A stretch of 64,000 nt of DNA. Origin: Planctomycetota bacterium (lineage in GTDB: Bacteria; Planctomycetota; UBA1135; UBA2386). The notes under the pieces were generated by a model. The model had not been told where the DNA came from. It was given only the letters and a program-made list of their open reading frames with translations, and ran no database searches. Where the stretch lies: the NCBI GenBank assembly GCA_020638695.1, contig JACKIB010000022.1, positions 25,316 through 89,315 of the forward strand. Reading direction: 5' to 3'. The position numbers and the translations under genes were made by a program. This document shows, one piece after another, positions 37,625 through 46,133 of this stretch. Position 1 is the stretch's first letter; every line of letters begins with the position of its first letter.

Positions 37625-38703
37625 CCGGCCAGCATCGCCTCGGTGGTGAACTCGGTCTCGAACCGCATGCGGCCGCAGCTGCCGAGCCGGTTGGCGAAGG
37701 TGTCGTTGACCAGCACGCGGCGCAACGCGCGGCGCAGTGCGGCGGGGTCGTCGGGGGGTACCGTCAAGCCGTTGGCGTCGTGACGGTTCACGCTGACCAC
37801 ACCGGTCGGCAACCGCGAGGTGACCAGCGGTTTGCCGAACGCCATGGCTTCGAGCAGCACCATGCCGAAAGCCTCGGCGCGAGTGCGCGACGGTAGCGTC
37901 AGGACCCGACAGGCGTGGTAGTGGGCACGCAGCTCCGCGTCGTCGAGTTCACCCAGCAGGTGCACGCGTCCGCCCAGTCCGCTGTCAGCGATCTGCCGCT
38001 CCAGCTCGCCGCGTAGTGGGCCGTCACCGGCGATCAGCAGCGAGAACGGCAACCCCTGCATCGCCTCCAGGAGAACCGGTAACCCCTTGTAGCCGACCAG
38101 TCGACCGACGAACAACGCGAACGTGCCGTGCTCCCGTCGCAGCGCGATGCTGCGGCGCAGCAGCCGCGGCTTCACCAAGAACCTGGTCGCGTCCAGTCCG
38201 AACGGTACCACCAGGCACTTGCCCGCGAACGGGGCGAGCACCTCGGAGTGTTCGATCTGCTCGCGACTCGCGGCGACCACCCGGTGGCAGCGGTCGAGGA
38301 AGCGCAGCGCCAGCAGTCGGTACGCCGGGAGCAGCAGGCGCTGTCGAGTGACGTCGGCGTGGAACGTGCACACCATGGGGACGTCCGGTGGCACGCGCAA
38401 CGCCGCGTACTCCGCCAGTGGGTTGGGGCAGTGGATGTGCACCACGTCGGCCTCCGCGGCCCGCCGCCGCAGCGCGCGCCCGAGCGCTGGCGCGAGCGGT
38501 TGTGACAGCACGGTGCCGAGCGTCGGCACGCGAGTGACCGTCACGCCGCCGACCTGCTCGCGCACTTCCTTGCGGGTGCGGCCGAAGCACAGTACCTCGA
38601 CGTCGTGGCCCAGCTCCACCAGCCCCTCGGCCAGCGACTGGACCACCGTCTCCATCCCACCGCGCTGCGGCGCGTAGAACTTGCCGACCTGGAGGATCTT
38701 CAC
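37552..38703 (-). CDS. GT4-type glycosyltransferase, last gene of the polysaccharide operon
   Basis: A 383-residue GT-B enzyme: KILQVGKFYAPQRGGMETVV at the N-terminus, HIHCPNPLAEYAALR, FALFVGRLVGYKGLPVLLEA, SLLIAGDGPLRGELER, VHLLGELDDAELRAHYHAC and AEAFGMVLLEAMAFGKPLV (GT4 E-x7-E region). The start is the GTG at 38703, which overlaps the stop of the preceding methyltransferase (GTGA). It should add one sugar during repeat-unit assembly on undecaprenyl pyrophosphate. Its stop lies inside the convergent glycosyltransferase gene. Confidence 0.9.
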   Translation of the reverse strand: MKILQVGKFYAPQRGGMETVVQSLAEGLVELGHDVEVLCFGRTRKEVREQVGGVTVTRVPTLGTVLSQPLAPALGRALRRRAAEADVVHIHCPNPLAEYAALRVPPDVPMVCTFHADVTRQRLLLPAYRLLALRFLDRCHRVVAASREQIEHSEVLAPFAGKCLVVPFGLDATRFLVKPRLLRRSIALRREHGTFALFVGRLVGYKGLPVLLEAMQGLPFSLLIAGDGPLRGELERQIADSGLGGRVHLLGELDDAELRAHYHACRVLTLPSRTRAEAFGMVLLEAMAFGKPLVTSRLPTGVVSVNRHDANGLTVPPDDPAALRRALRRVLVNDTFANRLGSCGRMRFETEFTTEAMLAGYEAVYESAVGCNTRSYARTTPAT

Positions 38704-39455
38704 CCGCCCGACCCCTTGCGCACCAAGTAGCGGAAGCTGCGCCAGGTCGGGCCGGCGCTGGTGCACGGACGCACGTCGCAGACCTCGGCGCCGGAGTCCC
38801 GCAGCAGCTGCTCGACTCGCGGCCGGCGGATCGCGTACATCTCCATCGCGCCGGCACGGCGTTCGACCACCCGCCGGTACGCGTTCAGCAGCGGTTGCAC
38901 GCGCGGCAGCGCCAGGACGCGCCGGAGCGCGCCCTTGACGGTGGGTGCGGTGTGGCTGGGGATCTGGACGACCATCACCCCACCCGGGCGCAACGCGCGC
39001 ACCATCGCGCGCACATACTGTTCGGCATAGCGCGGCTCGATGTGCTGCAGCACGATCAGGCTGAGCACGAAGTCGATGCTGTCGTCCAGAAGGCAGCTCA
39101 GCTGTGGCGAGTCGTGCACGACGAACCGGCAGCCGGGTCCGTGGTGGTTGAAGCGTTCGGCCAGCGCGACCATCGCCGGCGCGATGTCGACGCCGACCAC
39201 CTCGGCGAAGTGGTCGGCCAGTGCGTTGGTCAAGCGCCCCGCACCGCAACCGAAATCGAGCGCGGTACCGCGTTGCGGGGTGATGCCCGCCGCGTCGAGC
39301 CACGTCAAGATCTCCGCGACCTCGGCCCGGCCGGTGGCGAAGAAGTCCTGCGGGTCCCACCGGCCGCCACGCCGGTCGGCGCGCGACAGGATCGCCCAGA
39401 GCGGATCATCGGAGCCGAGCCGCTCCCAGTTGTCGCGCAGGTCGCGGAGGTTCAT
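38700..39455 (-). CDS. SAM-dependent class I methyltransferase
   Basis: A 251-residue protein. Motif I ALDFGCGAGRLTNALA and the following acidic VVGVDIAPAM define the SAM pocket; VLQHIEP and LRPGGVMVVQIPSH are motifs IV-V. It begins MNLRDLRDNWERLGSDDPLWAIL, a helical cap. A sugar O-methyltransferase in polysaccharide decoration is the likely role given its place in the operon, but the acceptor is unknown. Start and stop overlap the neighbouring genes by 4 nt. Confidence 0.85.
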   Translation of the reverse strand: MNLRDLRDNWERLGSDDPLWAILSRADRRGGRWDPQDFFATGRAEVAEILTWLDAAGITPQRGTALDFGCGAGRLTNALADHFAEVVGVDIAPAMVALAERFNHHGPGCRFVVHDSPQLSCLLDDSIDFVLSLIVLQHIEPRYAEQYVRAMVRALRPGGVMVVQIPSHTAPTVKGALRRVLALPRVQPLLNAYRRVVERRAGAMEMYAIRRPRVEQLLRDSGAEVCDVRPCTSAGPTWRSFRYLVRKGSGG

Positions 39456-40330
39456 CGTTCGAGTCCTCGCGGGGTGCACCACAGATCGACCACGCTCGAC
39501 GCGAGTTCGGCGGTGGCAGCGACGTCGGCGAGCCGAGGTCGCCGCGTGCGCAGCCAGCCAACCGGCGGGAGGATCGCGCGCGTTCGGTAACCGTGGCCGC
39601 GCAGCTGCGCGAGCAGCTCGTCGGGGTCCTGTCCGCTGTCGCGCAGACAGGCGACGTTCAGCTCGCAGATCAGGAACGGTCGGTGGTTGCGCAGGGTGTC
39701 GGCCATCCCGCGCAGCACCTGGGGCTCGCTGCCCTCGACGTCGATCTTCACCAGCCGCAGCCGGCTCGCGTCGATCTCACGTGCGGCCACCAGACTGTCC
39801 AAGGTGCGGGTCGCCACCGACACCGACTCGATCTCCGGGTAGCCAGCGTCGCGCAGGGTCGACCACCCTTTCGTGGGCGACACGTGCAGGGTGGCGTCTC
39901 CCTCGCGTTCCGCGAGCGCGAACGGGTGCACCGTGATGCGCAGCTCGGGGTTGGCGGCGACGCTGCGCTGCAAGCCGGGCAGCACGGTCGGGTCGGGTTC
40001 GAAAGCGTGCACCTGTCCGCCAGGTCCGACGCGCTGCGCAAAGGCTGCGGACAGGTAGCCGACTTGGGCACCGACGTCGATCACGGTGTCGCCGGGCCGC
40101 AGCACCGTGGCCGCGAGTTCGAGCACCGCGGTCCCGTACAGCCCGGCCTGCATCGCCCATTGGTCGGGATCGCGCAGGTCCAGGTCGAGCGTGAAACCGG
40201 CAGCGACCCGGTACGGTTGCGGGCCGCGGTGGCGTCGTCGCCCGGCGAGGTGCCGCAGAAGCGTTGGCACACCGCGCAGCGGCACGTGGGCCAGCACGGT
40301 CTGGAGGATCGGGGTCTTGGCGGGATTCAT
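39452..40330 (-). CDS. FkbM-family methyltransferase
   Basis: A 292-residue protein. The SAM-binding region DTVIDVGAQVGYLSAAFAQ and acidic AFEPDPTVLPGL are followed by LRLVKIDVEGSEPQVLRG, the FkbM family signature. FkbM enzymes O-methylate sugars or polyketides, which fits modification of a repeat-unit sugar. The ATG at 40330 overlaps the flippase stop, and its own stop overlaps the next methyltransferase. Confidence 0.9.
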   Translation of the reverse strand: MNPAKTPILQTVLAHVPLRGVPTLLRHLAGRRRHRGPQPYRVAAGFTLDLDLRDPDQWAMQAGLYGTAVLELAATVLRPGDTVIDVGAQVGYLSAAFAQRVGPGGQVHAFEPDPTVLPGLQRSVAANPELRITVHPFALAEREGDATLHVSPTKGWSTLRDAGYPEIESVSVATRTLDSLVAAREIDASRLRLVKIDVEGSEPQVLRGMADTLRNHRPFLICELNVACLRDSGQDPDELLAQLRGHGYRTRAILPPVGWLRTRRPRLADVAATAELASSVVDLWCTPRGLER

Positions 40331-41919
40331 CGGTGGAGTCGATCTGATGCCAGTTGGGTGTCGCCGAGGTTCGCCACGTGAGTCGACGAGTCGTCCGGTT
40401 CATTCGCGTTGCGCTGCGACGACCTGGCTTGTTGGTGAAGAAGCTGAGGAGCTGCGGCGCCGCGAGCGGGCCCTGCGGCCGGCGACATGTCTGGAGCACC
40501 CCGGCGACACCCCACTGGGGCCAGGGAGAATCCGAGCCCGGCGTGGTGGGCCAGACTGCGGTGCTCGGCGAGTGGGCTGGCGAATGCGTGGAGCGCGAGC
40601 GCGGCCGCGGCGACGGGGAGGGTGGCGGCGGGGTGGAGCTGGCCGGCGACCGCACCGGCGAGGGCGGCCAGCAGCGCTGGGCCGAGGATCCGCCGCCAGC
40701 CGAGGTCGAGGCCGCAGCGGCTGGCACGCGTCGCGAGCACAGCCACCAGGAACAGCTGCGCGAGGCAGGCCGCGGCGGCGGCCCCGGGAACGCCGAGCGC
40801 CGGGATCAGCAGCGCGTTCGCCGCCACGGCGACCGCGAGCGCCGCCCAGACCGCACTGGCGAGGGTACGCTGATGACCGAGGCTGGTCAGTGCGTCGCCG
40901 AGTGGACCGGCGAGGTAGCGCAGCAGCAGCAGCGGGGCGAGCAACGGCAGGATCGCCGCGCCAGCGCCGAACCGCGCCCCGAGCACCGCGCTGCCGAGCG
41001 TCCCGCCGTGGGTCGCGAGGGCGAGGGCGCCGAGCGTGGCGAGTCCGCCGAGCAGCAGGGCCTGGGTGCGGTACAGCCGGCCGAGCGCCTCCGGGGACGG
41101 TTCGGTGCCGAGTCGGTAGGCGCGCGGCACGAGCAGTGCGGACAGCACCTGCGGCAACATCTCTGCGAGCACCACCACGCGGAACGCGGCGTGGTAGGCG
41201 CCTGCATCGGCTGCACCGGCCAGCGCCGCGAGCAGCAGGACGTCGGTCTGCAGCAGCAGAAGGTTGGCGGCGATGGCCGCGCCGAATGGCAACGCGGTGC
41301 GCAAGGTGTCGCCGACCGCGGCGCGGCCCGCCGTGAAGTCCGGTCGGACGCCGGACACGCGGGCGGCGACCACGGCCACCGCGACCGAGCCGAGGCAAGC
41401 GCCCCAGGCCAGCAGCCCGAGGTCGCTACTGCCGAGCAGTACCACTGCGAACGCGAGGCAGCGGGCGAGTGCGCGCGCGAGTTGGATCGCGGCCGCCGAT
41501 CCCATCCGTTGCCGTGCCTGGAACACCGCCGCGAACAACCCGGAGATGCCGTCGGCGACCGCGGCCAGGAACAACGGGACGAACAGCCATGCCACGTCGG
41601 GCCACAAGCCGAACCCGGCGCCGACCAACAGCGCTGCTCCGCCGACCGGCAGCAGCAGCCCGAGGCGGATCCACAAGCTGCTGCCGAGCGTGCGGGCGAG
41701 CCGCTCGGGGGTGCGGCTGTGCGACCACACCAGCGCCACGTTCATGCCGATGTCGACCCACGGGGCGGCGAGCAGGGCCAGCGTCCACGCCACCGCCAGT
41801 CTGCCGTAGGCCTCCGGACCGAGCTGGCGGGCCGTGAACAACAACAGTACGTACTGCAGCGCTGCGGCGCCCAGGGCCGCCGCGTACAGCGCGCCGAAAC
41901 CCCGCCGCAGAGAGTTCAT
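40327..41919 (-). CDS. Wzx-like polysaccharide flippase
   Basis: A 530-residue polytopic protein of about 12-14 helices. It starts MNSLRRGFGALYAAALGAAALQYVLLLFTARQLG, the usual first helix and FTARxLGPEAYG motif of Wzx/PST-type exporters (MOP superfamily). It should flip the undecaprenyl-linked repeat unit across the inner membrane. The last 60 residues are polar and extend beyond the final helix. The ATG at 41919 overlaps the upstream gene's stop (ATGA). Its gene lies directly after a polymerase/ligase-like gene, as in Wzx/Wzy clusters. Confidence 0.88.
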   Translation of the reverse strand: MNSLRRGFGALYAAALGAAALQYVLLLFTARQLGPEAYGRLAVAWTLALLAAPWVDIGMNVALVWSHSRTPERLARTLGSSLWIRLGLLLPVGGAALLVGAGFGLWPDVAWLFVPLFLAAVADGISGLFAAVFQARQRMGSAAAIQLARALARCLAFAVVLLGSSDLGLLAWGACLGSVAVAVVAARVSGVRPDFTAGRAAVGDTLRTALPFGAAIAANLLLLQTDVLLLAALAGAADAGAYHAAFRVVVLAEMLPQVLSALLVPRAYRLGTEPSPEALGRLYRTQALLLGGLATLGALALATHGGTLGSAVLGARFGAGAAILPLLAPLLLLRYLAGPLGDALTSLGHQRTLASAVWAALAVAVAANALLIPALGVPGAAAAACLAQLFLVAVLATRASRCGLDLGWRRILGPALLAALAGAVAGQLHPAATLPVAAAALALHAFASPLAEHRSLAHHAGLGFSLAPVGCRRGAPDMSPAAGPARGAAAPQLLHQQARSSQRNANEPDDSSTHVANLGDTQLASDRLHR

Positions 41920-43202
41920 CCGCCGCACCCGACCGGATCGGCCGCGAGTTGGCTGGAGTGGCAGGAGCGGACTACCGGCCGGAACGCGGTAGCCGCCATC
42001 CCTGCCGCGGTGAACAGGAACGCATTGCGCAACAGGTCGCCGATGCCGCACGAGGCCACCACCGCGAACACCAGGAACCCGCCGGCGAACCGCTGCGCGT
42101 GGGTGGGGGCCGAGCCACTGCCGAGCAGGTGGAGCATGCGTGCGAACGGGGGCAGCAGCAGGAGTCCGAGGGCGAGCAGTCCGGGCAGCCCCAGCTCGCT
42201 GGCGACTTCGAGCACCACGTTGTGTGGGTAGACCCGCGTCGATTCGCCGAGCAGCGTCGCGAACCCGCCGGGTCCGTACCCGGTGAATGGTCTGCCGAGG
42301 AAGGCGTTGGCGGCGGCATCGAACAGGTCGCCGCGTTCCCGCCACGAAGTCGACGTGGCGATCCGTTGCGGATCGAGGCCGTCGCGCACCGCGTCGCTCG
42401 CGAGTCCGGTGCCGAACCACCACAGCACGGCGCCCAGTCCCAGCAGACCGCACAGCGCGGCGGGGCGGCGCACCGACACCGCCTGCGCGAGCACACCGAG
42501 TCCCGCAGCGATCACGTAACCGCGGGATCCGGACAGCAAGGCGAAGCCGAGGCACGCACCGGTGACTCCGAGTGGCAGGATGCGCGGCAGCAGTCGGGTG
42601 GCGCTCTCCGCCGCGGTCGCATGCCACCACAGCGCCGCCTTGCCGAGGCCGAACGCCAGCGCCTGGTGCACGGGCAGCACCAGCACACCGGCGAGCAGCG
42701 GCCCCTGGATCTCATCCTGCAGCGTCAGCCACGAAGGGTCGATGGCCCACGCCGTCACCGTCATGCCGAGCAGCAGTAGAGTGAAGCCCGCGATCCAGTG
42801 CCGACCCGCCGGCACCGGACCACGGCCGAGCAGGGCACCGACCAGGAACGCCGGAAGGGCGAGCCCGAGCACGCCGAGTGCCTTGGTTTGTCCGTACGCG
42901 GAAAGCGCCGGGCCGCCGGCCGCGGCGTGCAGCACGTGGACCCCGACGGTGCCGACCAGCAGCACGAGGCCGACGCCGGGCAACCCGGGCCGCAGCCCAC
43001 GCAGCGCACCGGACGCGGCGGCCAGCGCGATGGCGCCGAGCTGCAGCAGGCCGAGCAGCAGCAGCCAATTGCCTGGCCGCCCGACCAACGCGCGGCTGAG
43101 GCTCGGCAGCAGATAGTCGCCGGCCAGACTCGCGGCCAGCAGCAGGCCGAGCACCCGGGTGCTGCGGGAGGGGACGCCCGCGCTTCGGCGTCGCGACCTC
43201 AC
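41916..43202 (-). CDS. O-antigen polymerase/ligase-like membrane protein (short form)
   Basis: A 428-residue polytopic protein with ten or more helices. SGSRGYVIAAGLGVLAQ and the loop RGDLFDAAANAFLGRPFTGYGPGGFATLLGE, followed by VYPHNVVLEVASELGLPGL, form the Wzy_C/O-antigen ligase signature (H-N-x-x-L-E). It should link or polymerise repeat units in the periplasm. A second protein of this superfamily is encoded in the same operon at 48792-51044, so one may be the polymerase and the other a ligase. The GTG start at 43202 overlaps the previous stop. Confidence 0.82.
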   Translation of the reverse strand: MRSRRRSAGVPSRSTRVLGLLLAASLAGDYLLPSLSRALVGRPGNWLLLLGLLQLGAIALAAASGALRGLRPGLPGVGLVLLVGTVGVHVLHAAAGGPALSAYGQTKALGVLGLALPAFLVGALLGRGPVPAGRHWIAGFTLLLLGMTVTAWAIDPSWLTLQDEIQGPLLAGVLVLPVHQALAFGLGKAALWWHATAAESATRLLPRILPLGVTGACLGFALLSGSRGYVIAAGLGVLAQAVSVRRPAALCGLLGLGAVLWWFGTGLASDAVRDGLDPQRIATSTSWRERGDLFDAAANAFLGRPFTGYGPGGFATLLGESTRVYPHNVVLEVASELGLPGLLALGLLLLPPFARMLHLLGSGSAPTHAQRFAGGFLVFAVVASCGIGDLLRNAFLFTAAGMAATAFRPVVRSCHSSQLAADPVGCGG

Positions 43203-44386
43203 CGCGCCACCCCCAGGCCGAGTGCTTGCTCGAGCACCGCACCGACCGAGTACTGCCAGCGCTCCATCGCGAACCGCGCGGGTGCGTCGGCGAGGGCGCG
43301 TGATCCGAGCCGCACGCGCAGCAGCGGGTCCTCGACCAGGCGCGCGCACGCCGCGGTCAGCTGGGCCGCGTCGGGGGCGATGACCAGTGCGTTCTGTTCG
43401 TGCCACAACAGGTCGGCCAGCCCCCCGACCCAGGTGCCGACCACCGCGCAGCCGCAGTACATCGCCTCGATCGCCGCCAGCGAGGTGCCTTCACCGCACA
43501 CCGTGGGGATCGTCACGATCTGGCTCTCGCGGTAGACGCTGCGCATGTCGTCGAAGCCGTGCACCTCGATGGAGCAACGCGAAGCAGGGCAGGCCGCATC
43601 CGCGAGGCGCCGGCGCAGCGCGTCGGTGTGGTTGCCCGAGCCGACGACGAAGCGGATGTCGACCTGCGGGAAGCGCGCCAGCAGCTGCGGTGCGGCGTCG
43701 GCCATCAGGTGGAGGCCGCGGCGCGGCTCGCTGCGCCGCGGGAAGCAGATCGTCACGCGGCCGCCGCGCGCCGCCGCCGGTACCTCGGGTGGTGGACCGA
43801 AGGTGCGCGCATCGAGGAAGTTCGGGATCAAGTGGAGCTTGTGGTCCCACTGCGTGCCCGGCCAGCGGGCGCGCAGCCAGTTGGCGAAGTTGGTGTCGAC
43901 GCAGATCAGGCCGCGGCTGCGCCGCACGGCGCGGCGCACCATCAGCTCGGCGGCGCGCAGCTCGAGCGCGTTCAACTCGCCGTCCCACCACACGCCGTGC
44001 TGCACCACCAAACTGCGCGCGCGGCAGATCGGGAAGCTGACGTCCTCGGCCATGTAGACGACCGGCGCGCCGGCCGGGATGCGGCGGTGGGCGACCAGGT
44101 TGAACCAGGGCGTGCTGCGCGCGCGCGCGGCGCACCGGTGACCCAGCACGGTGACGCCCGGTTCGAGTTCGCGCGTGAACGGCTGCTCGGCGCGCTGGTG
44201 CACGACGACCCGATGGCCGCGGGTGCGCAGCAGGGCGAGCAGCGCCAGCAGCCAGCGTTGCAGTCCACCGAGCGTCAACTCCTCGCCCGCGTAGTCGAGC
44301 AGCCGCCAGGTCAGCACGTGCACGGTCTCGCCGGCCTCGAGGGTGACGCCGGTGTCCGGTCGGTCGAGCAGCGCGGTGGTGGTCAC
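43199..44386 (-). CDS. Glycosyltransferase, GT-B fold
   Basis: A 395-residue protein from the GTG at 44386. The C-terminal half is clearly GT4-like: ICFPRRSEPRRGLHLMADA, VDIRFVVGSGNHTDALRRR, VHGFDDMRSVYRESQIVTIP and EGTSLAAIEAMYCGCAVVG. The N-terminal half has VHVLTWRLLDYAGEELTLGGLQRW and VVYMAEDVSFPICRARSLVV, less typical. It should assemble the polysaccharide repeat unit. It overlaps both neighbours by 4 nt. Confidence 0.82.
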   Translation of the reverse strand: MTTTALLDRPDTGVTLEAGETVHVLTWRLLDYAGEELTLGGLQRWLLALLALLRTRGHRVVVHQRAEQPFTRELEPGVTVLGHRCAARARSTPWFNLVAHRRIPAGAPVVYMAEDVSFPICRARSLVVQHGVWWDGELNALELRAAELMVRRAVRRSRGLICVDTNFANWLRARWPGTQWDHKLHLIPNFLDARTFGPPPEVPAAARGGRVTICFPRRSEPRRGLHLMADAAPQLLARFPQVDIRFVVGSGNHTDALRRRLADAACPASRCSIEVHGFDDMRSVYRESQIVTIPTVCGEGTSLAAIEAMYCGCAVVGTWVGGLADLLWHEQNALVIAPDAAQLTAACARLVEDPLLRVRLGSRALADAPARFAMERWQYSVGAVLEQALGLGVAR

Positions 44387-45402
44387 GAGCGCATCCTCCG
44401 GCACACCGCCAGTGCGCCGCGCATCACGTCCTCGCGCCACCGCGCGGCGCGGCTCGGTGGCACCACCACATCGACGGTCGGGGTGGCGGTGAGACCGAGC
44501 TCGCGCTTGTACGCGAGGTCGCCGCCGAGCAGGTCGACCGTGCACGGGCCGGCCGACAGCTGTTCGCGGAGCTGCTCGTACACCAATTGCCGAACCAGAT
44601 CGAAGCGGCGGAACGCCGGGTTCCACGCCGGCAGGAAGCACTGGTACTCGTCTCGGTGCACCAGCGCGAAGCACGCCGCGACCACGTCCCCGTCGAGGCA
44701 CAGCTCGGTGAGGCGCAGCGCGGGGCCGGCGTGCCGCGCGAGTGTGCGTAGGAACTGCGGTGCCGTGCCGGTGAGGTAGCCGCTTTGTTGCCCCTTGTCC
44801 GCGACCCGCAGGCGGTGCAGTGCCAAGCAGGTGTCGAGCGCTTCAGCCGGTGCGCTGCGGAACTGCGCGCCAGCGCGCAGCAGCCGGCGCCGGTAGTAGC
44901 CGAGGTCGCGGCGGTGCGTGCCGCGCAGGTTCGCCAGCCACGTGGCGAAGTCCGGCACGCGCGCACTGCGCCAGGTCGACACGCCAGCGGCGGTTCGGGC
45001 GCGTTCCCCGATATCGCCGACGACATCCGGATCGCAGCGTTGCAGTTCGATCCGGTGGTCGGGGAAGTGCGCCGACAGCGCGTCCACCCAGCGGTGCAGC
45101 GTGCACTCCGGGGCCGTTGCGGGAGCGAAGCGGTAGCCGAGCGCCATGGCGGGCCACCGCAGCCGTGGCTGCCCGGGCGAACCCGAATGCCACGTGGCGG
45201 TGTCGCGGGCCAAGACGGTTGCGCCGATCGGTCGGTCCGCGGCGAGGAACTCCACGCCGAGCAACACCTCGCCCGCGGCCACTGCGGCGCGAGCCCACGC
45301 CGCGGTGCTGGTGGCGCGCCCGGCGTCCCAGAGCTCGGCGCGCTGGAGCGCGGTTTCGAGCGGGACGCCGCGGGCGGTGCAGGGCTCGCCTTGCCCCGTC
45401 AA
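44383..45402 (-). CDS. CelD/BcsL-type GNAT acyltransferase (PF13480-like)
   Basis: A 339-residue protein. The C-terminal half has the diagnostic layout of this family: a helical THRRDLGYYRRRLLRAGAQF, a GNAT core ALRLTELCLDGDVVAACFAL, an aromatic YQCFLPAWNPAFRRFDLVRQL strand-helix, then VDLLGGDLAYKRELG. Members acylate sugars or build peptide bridges; here N- or O-acylation of a sugar in the repeat unit is plausible. The start is a TTG at 45402: TTGACGGGG overlaps the previous stop (TTGA) exactly as ATGA and GTGA do elsewhere in this operon. It has no better ATG or GTG nearby. Confidence 0.75.
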   Translation of the reverse strand: MTGQGEPCTARGVPLETALQRAELWDAGRATSTAAWARAAVAAGEVLLGVEFLAADRPIGATVLARDTATWHSGSPGQPRLRWPAMALGYRFAPATAPECTLHRWVDALSAHFPDHRIELQRCDPDVVGDIGERARTAAGVSTWRSARVPDFATWLANLRGTHRRDLGYYRRRLLRAGAQFRSAPAEALDTCLALHRLRVADKGQQSGYLTGTAPQFLRTLARHAGPALRLTELCLDGDVVAACFALVHRDEYQCFLPAWNPAFRRFDLVRQLVYEQLREQLSAGPCTVDLLGGDLAYKRELGLTATPTVDVVVPPSRAARWREDVMRGALAVCRRMRS

Positions 45403-46133
45403 CGCGTTCCTCCGCCGTCGGACAGCACCAGTGTCTTGCGGTACGCCGCGTAGTTGGTGAACTCCGGATCGACCTCGACCGCGACGTGGAACCCACGGTC
45501 GCGCAGCCGTTCCGCCAGCGCGTCGATGTCGAACCACAGGATCGCGGTCTTGCCCACCGGCACCCCGGGTCGGAGCAACCGCTTGGCCGTCCAGCGAAGG
45601 CGGCGTGGCACGGCCCGTTGCAGCCACGGTGCCTGCGCATCGCAGTGGTCGAAGAAGGTCTCCCTGTGGCGCGGGTCGGGCAGGCTGCCGAGCACGATCC
45701 GCGCGCCGGGCGCAGCGACCCGCAGGATCTCGTCGACGGCGCGGTCGGCGTGCGCGTGGTCGGGCAGGCACAGCAGTACCCCGAAGCAGCACACCCGGTC
45801 GAACGAGCCGTTGGCGAACGGCAGCGCGGTCGCGTCGGTGCACAGGGGTCGCAGCACGCCGCTTTGGTGCAGCGCCCCCTGGCGGAGCAGCGGCAAGCTG
45901 CGGTCGATGCCGACCACCGACCCCGCGCGGTGCGCCCAGGTCGCGGTGAGCAGTCCGCTCGCGCAGCCGACGTCGAGCACCCGCTGTGTTCCGTCGAGCT
46001 GCAGCCAATCGGCCAGCAAATCGCCGACCGAGGCGAGCTCGGCAGCGGAGCTCGGTGCGCCGGTGGAGGCGACGGTGGGATCCTGCGCCGCCCACGCGTC
46101 GAAGGTCTGCCGCCACTGTGCCGCAGTGCTCAT
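45399..46133 (-). CDS. SAM-dependent class I methyltransferase
   Basis: A 244-residue protein. Motif I is VLDVGCASGLLTATWA, followed by VVGIDRSLPLL, ATALPFANGSFDRVCCFGVL and ILRVAAPGARIVLGS. Residues 1-45 are a helical cap. The ATG at 46133 overlaps the deacetylase stop. The role is probably methylation of a sugar or lipid-linked intermediate, as inferred from its neighbours; the acceptor is unknown. Confidence 0.85.
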   Translation of the reverse strand: MSTAAQWRQTFDAWAAQDPTVASTGAPSSAAELASVGDLLADWLQLDGTQRVLDVGCASGLLTATWAHRAGSVVGIDRSLPLLRQGALHQSGVLRPLCTDATALPFANGSFDRVCCFGVLLCLPDHAHADRAVDEILRVAAPGARIVLGSLPDPRHRETFFDHCDAQAPWLQRAVPRRLRWTAKRLLRPGVPVGKTAILWFDIDALAERLRDRGFHVAVEVDPEFTNYAAYRKTLVLSDGGGTR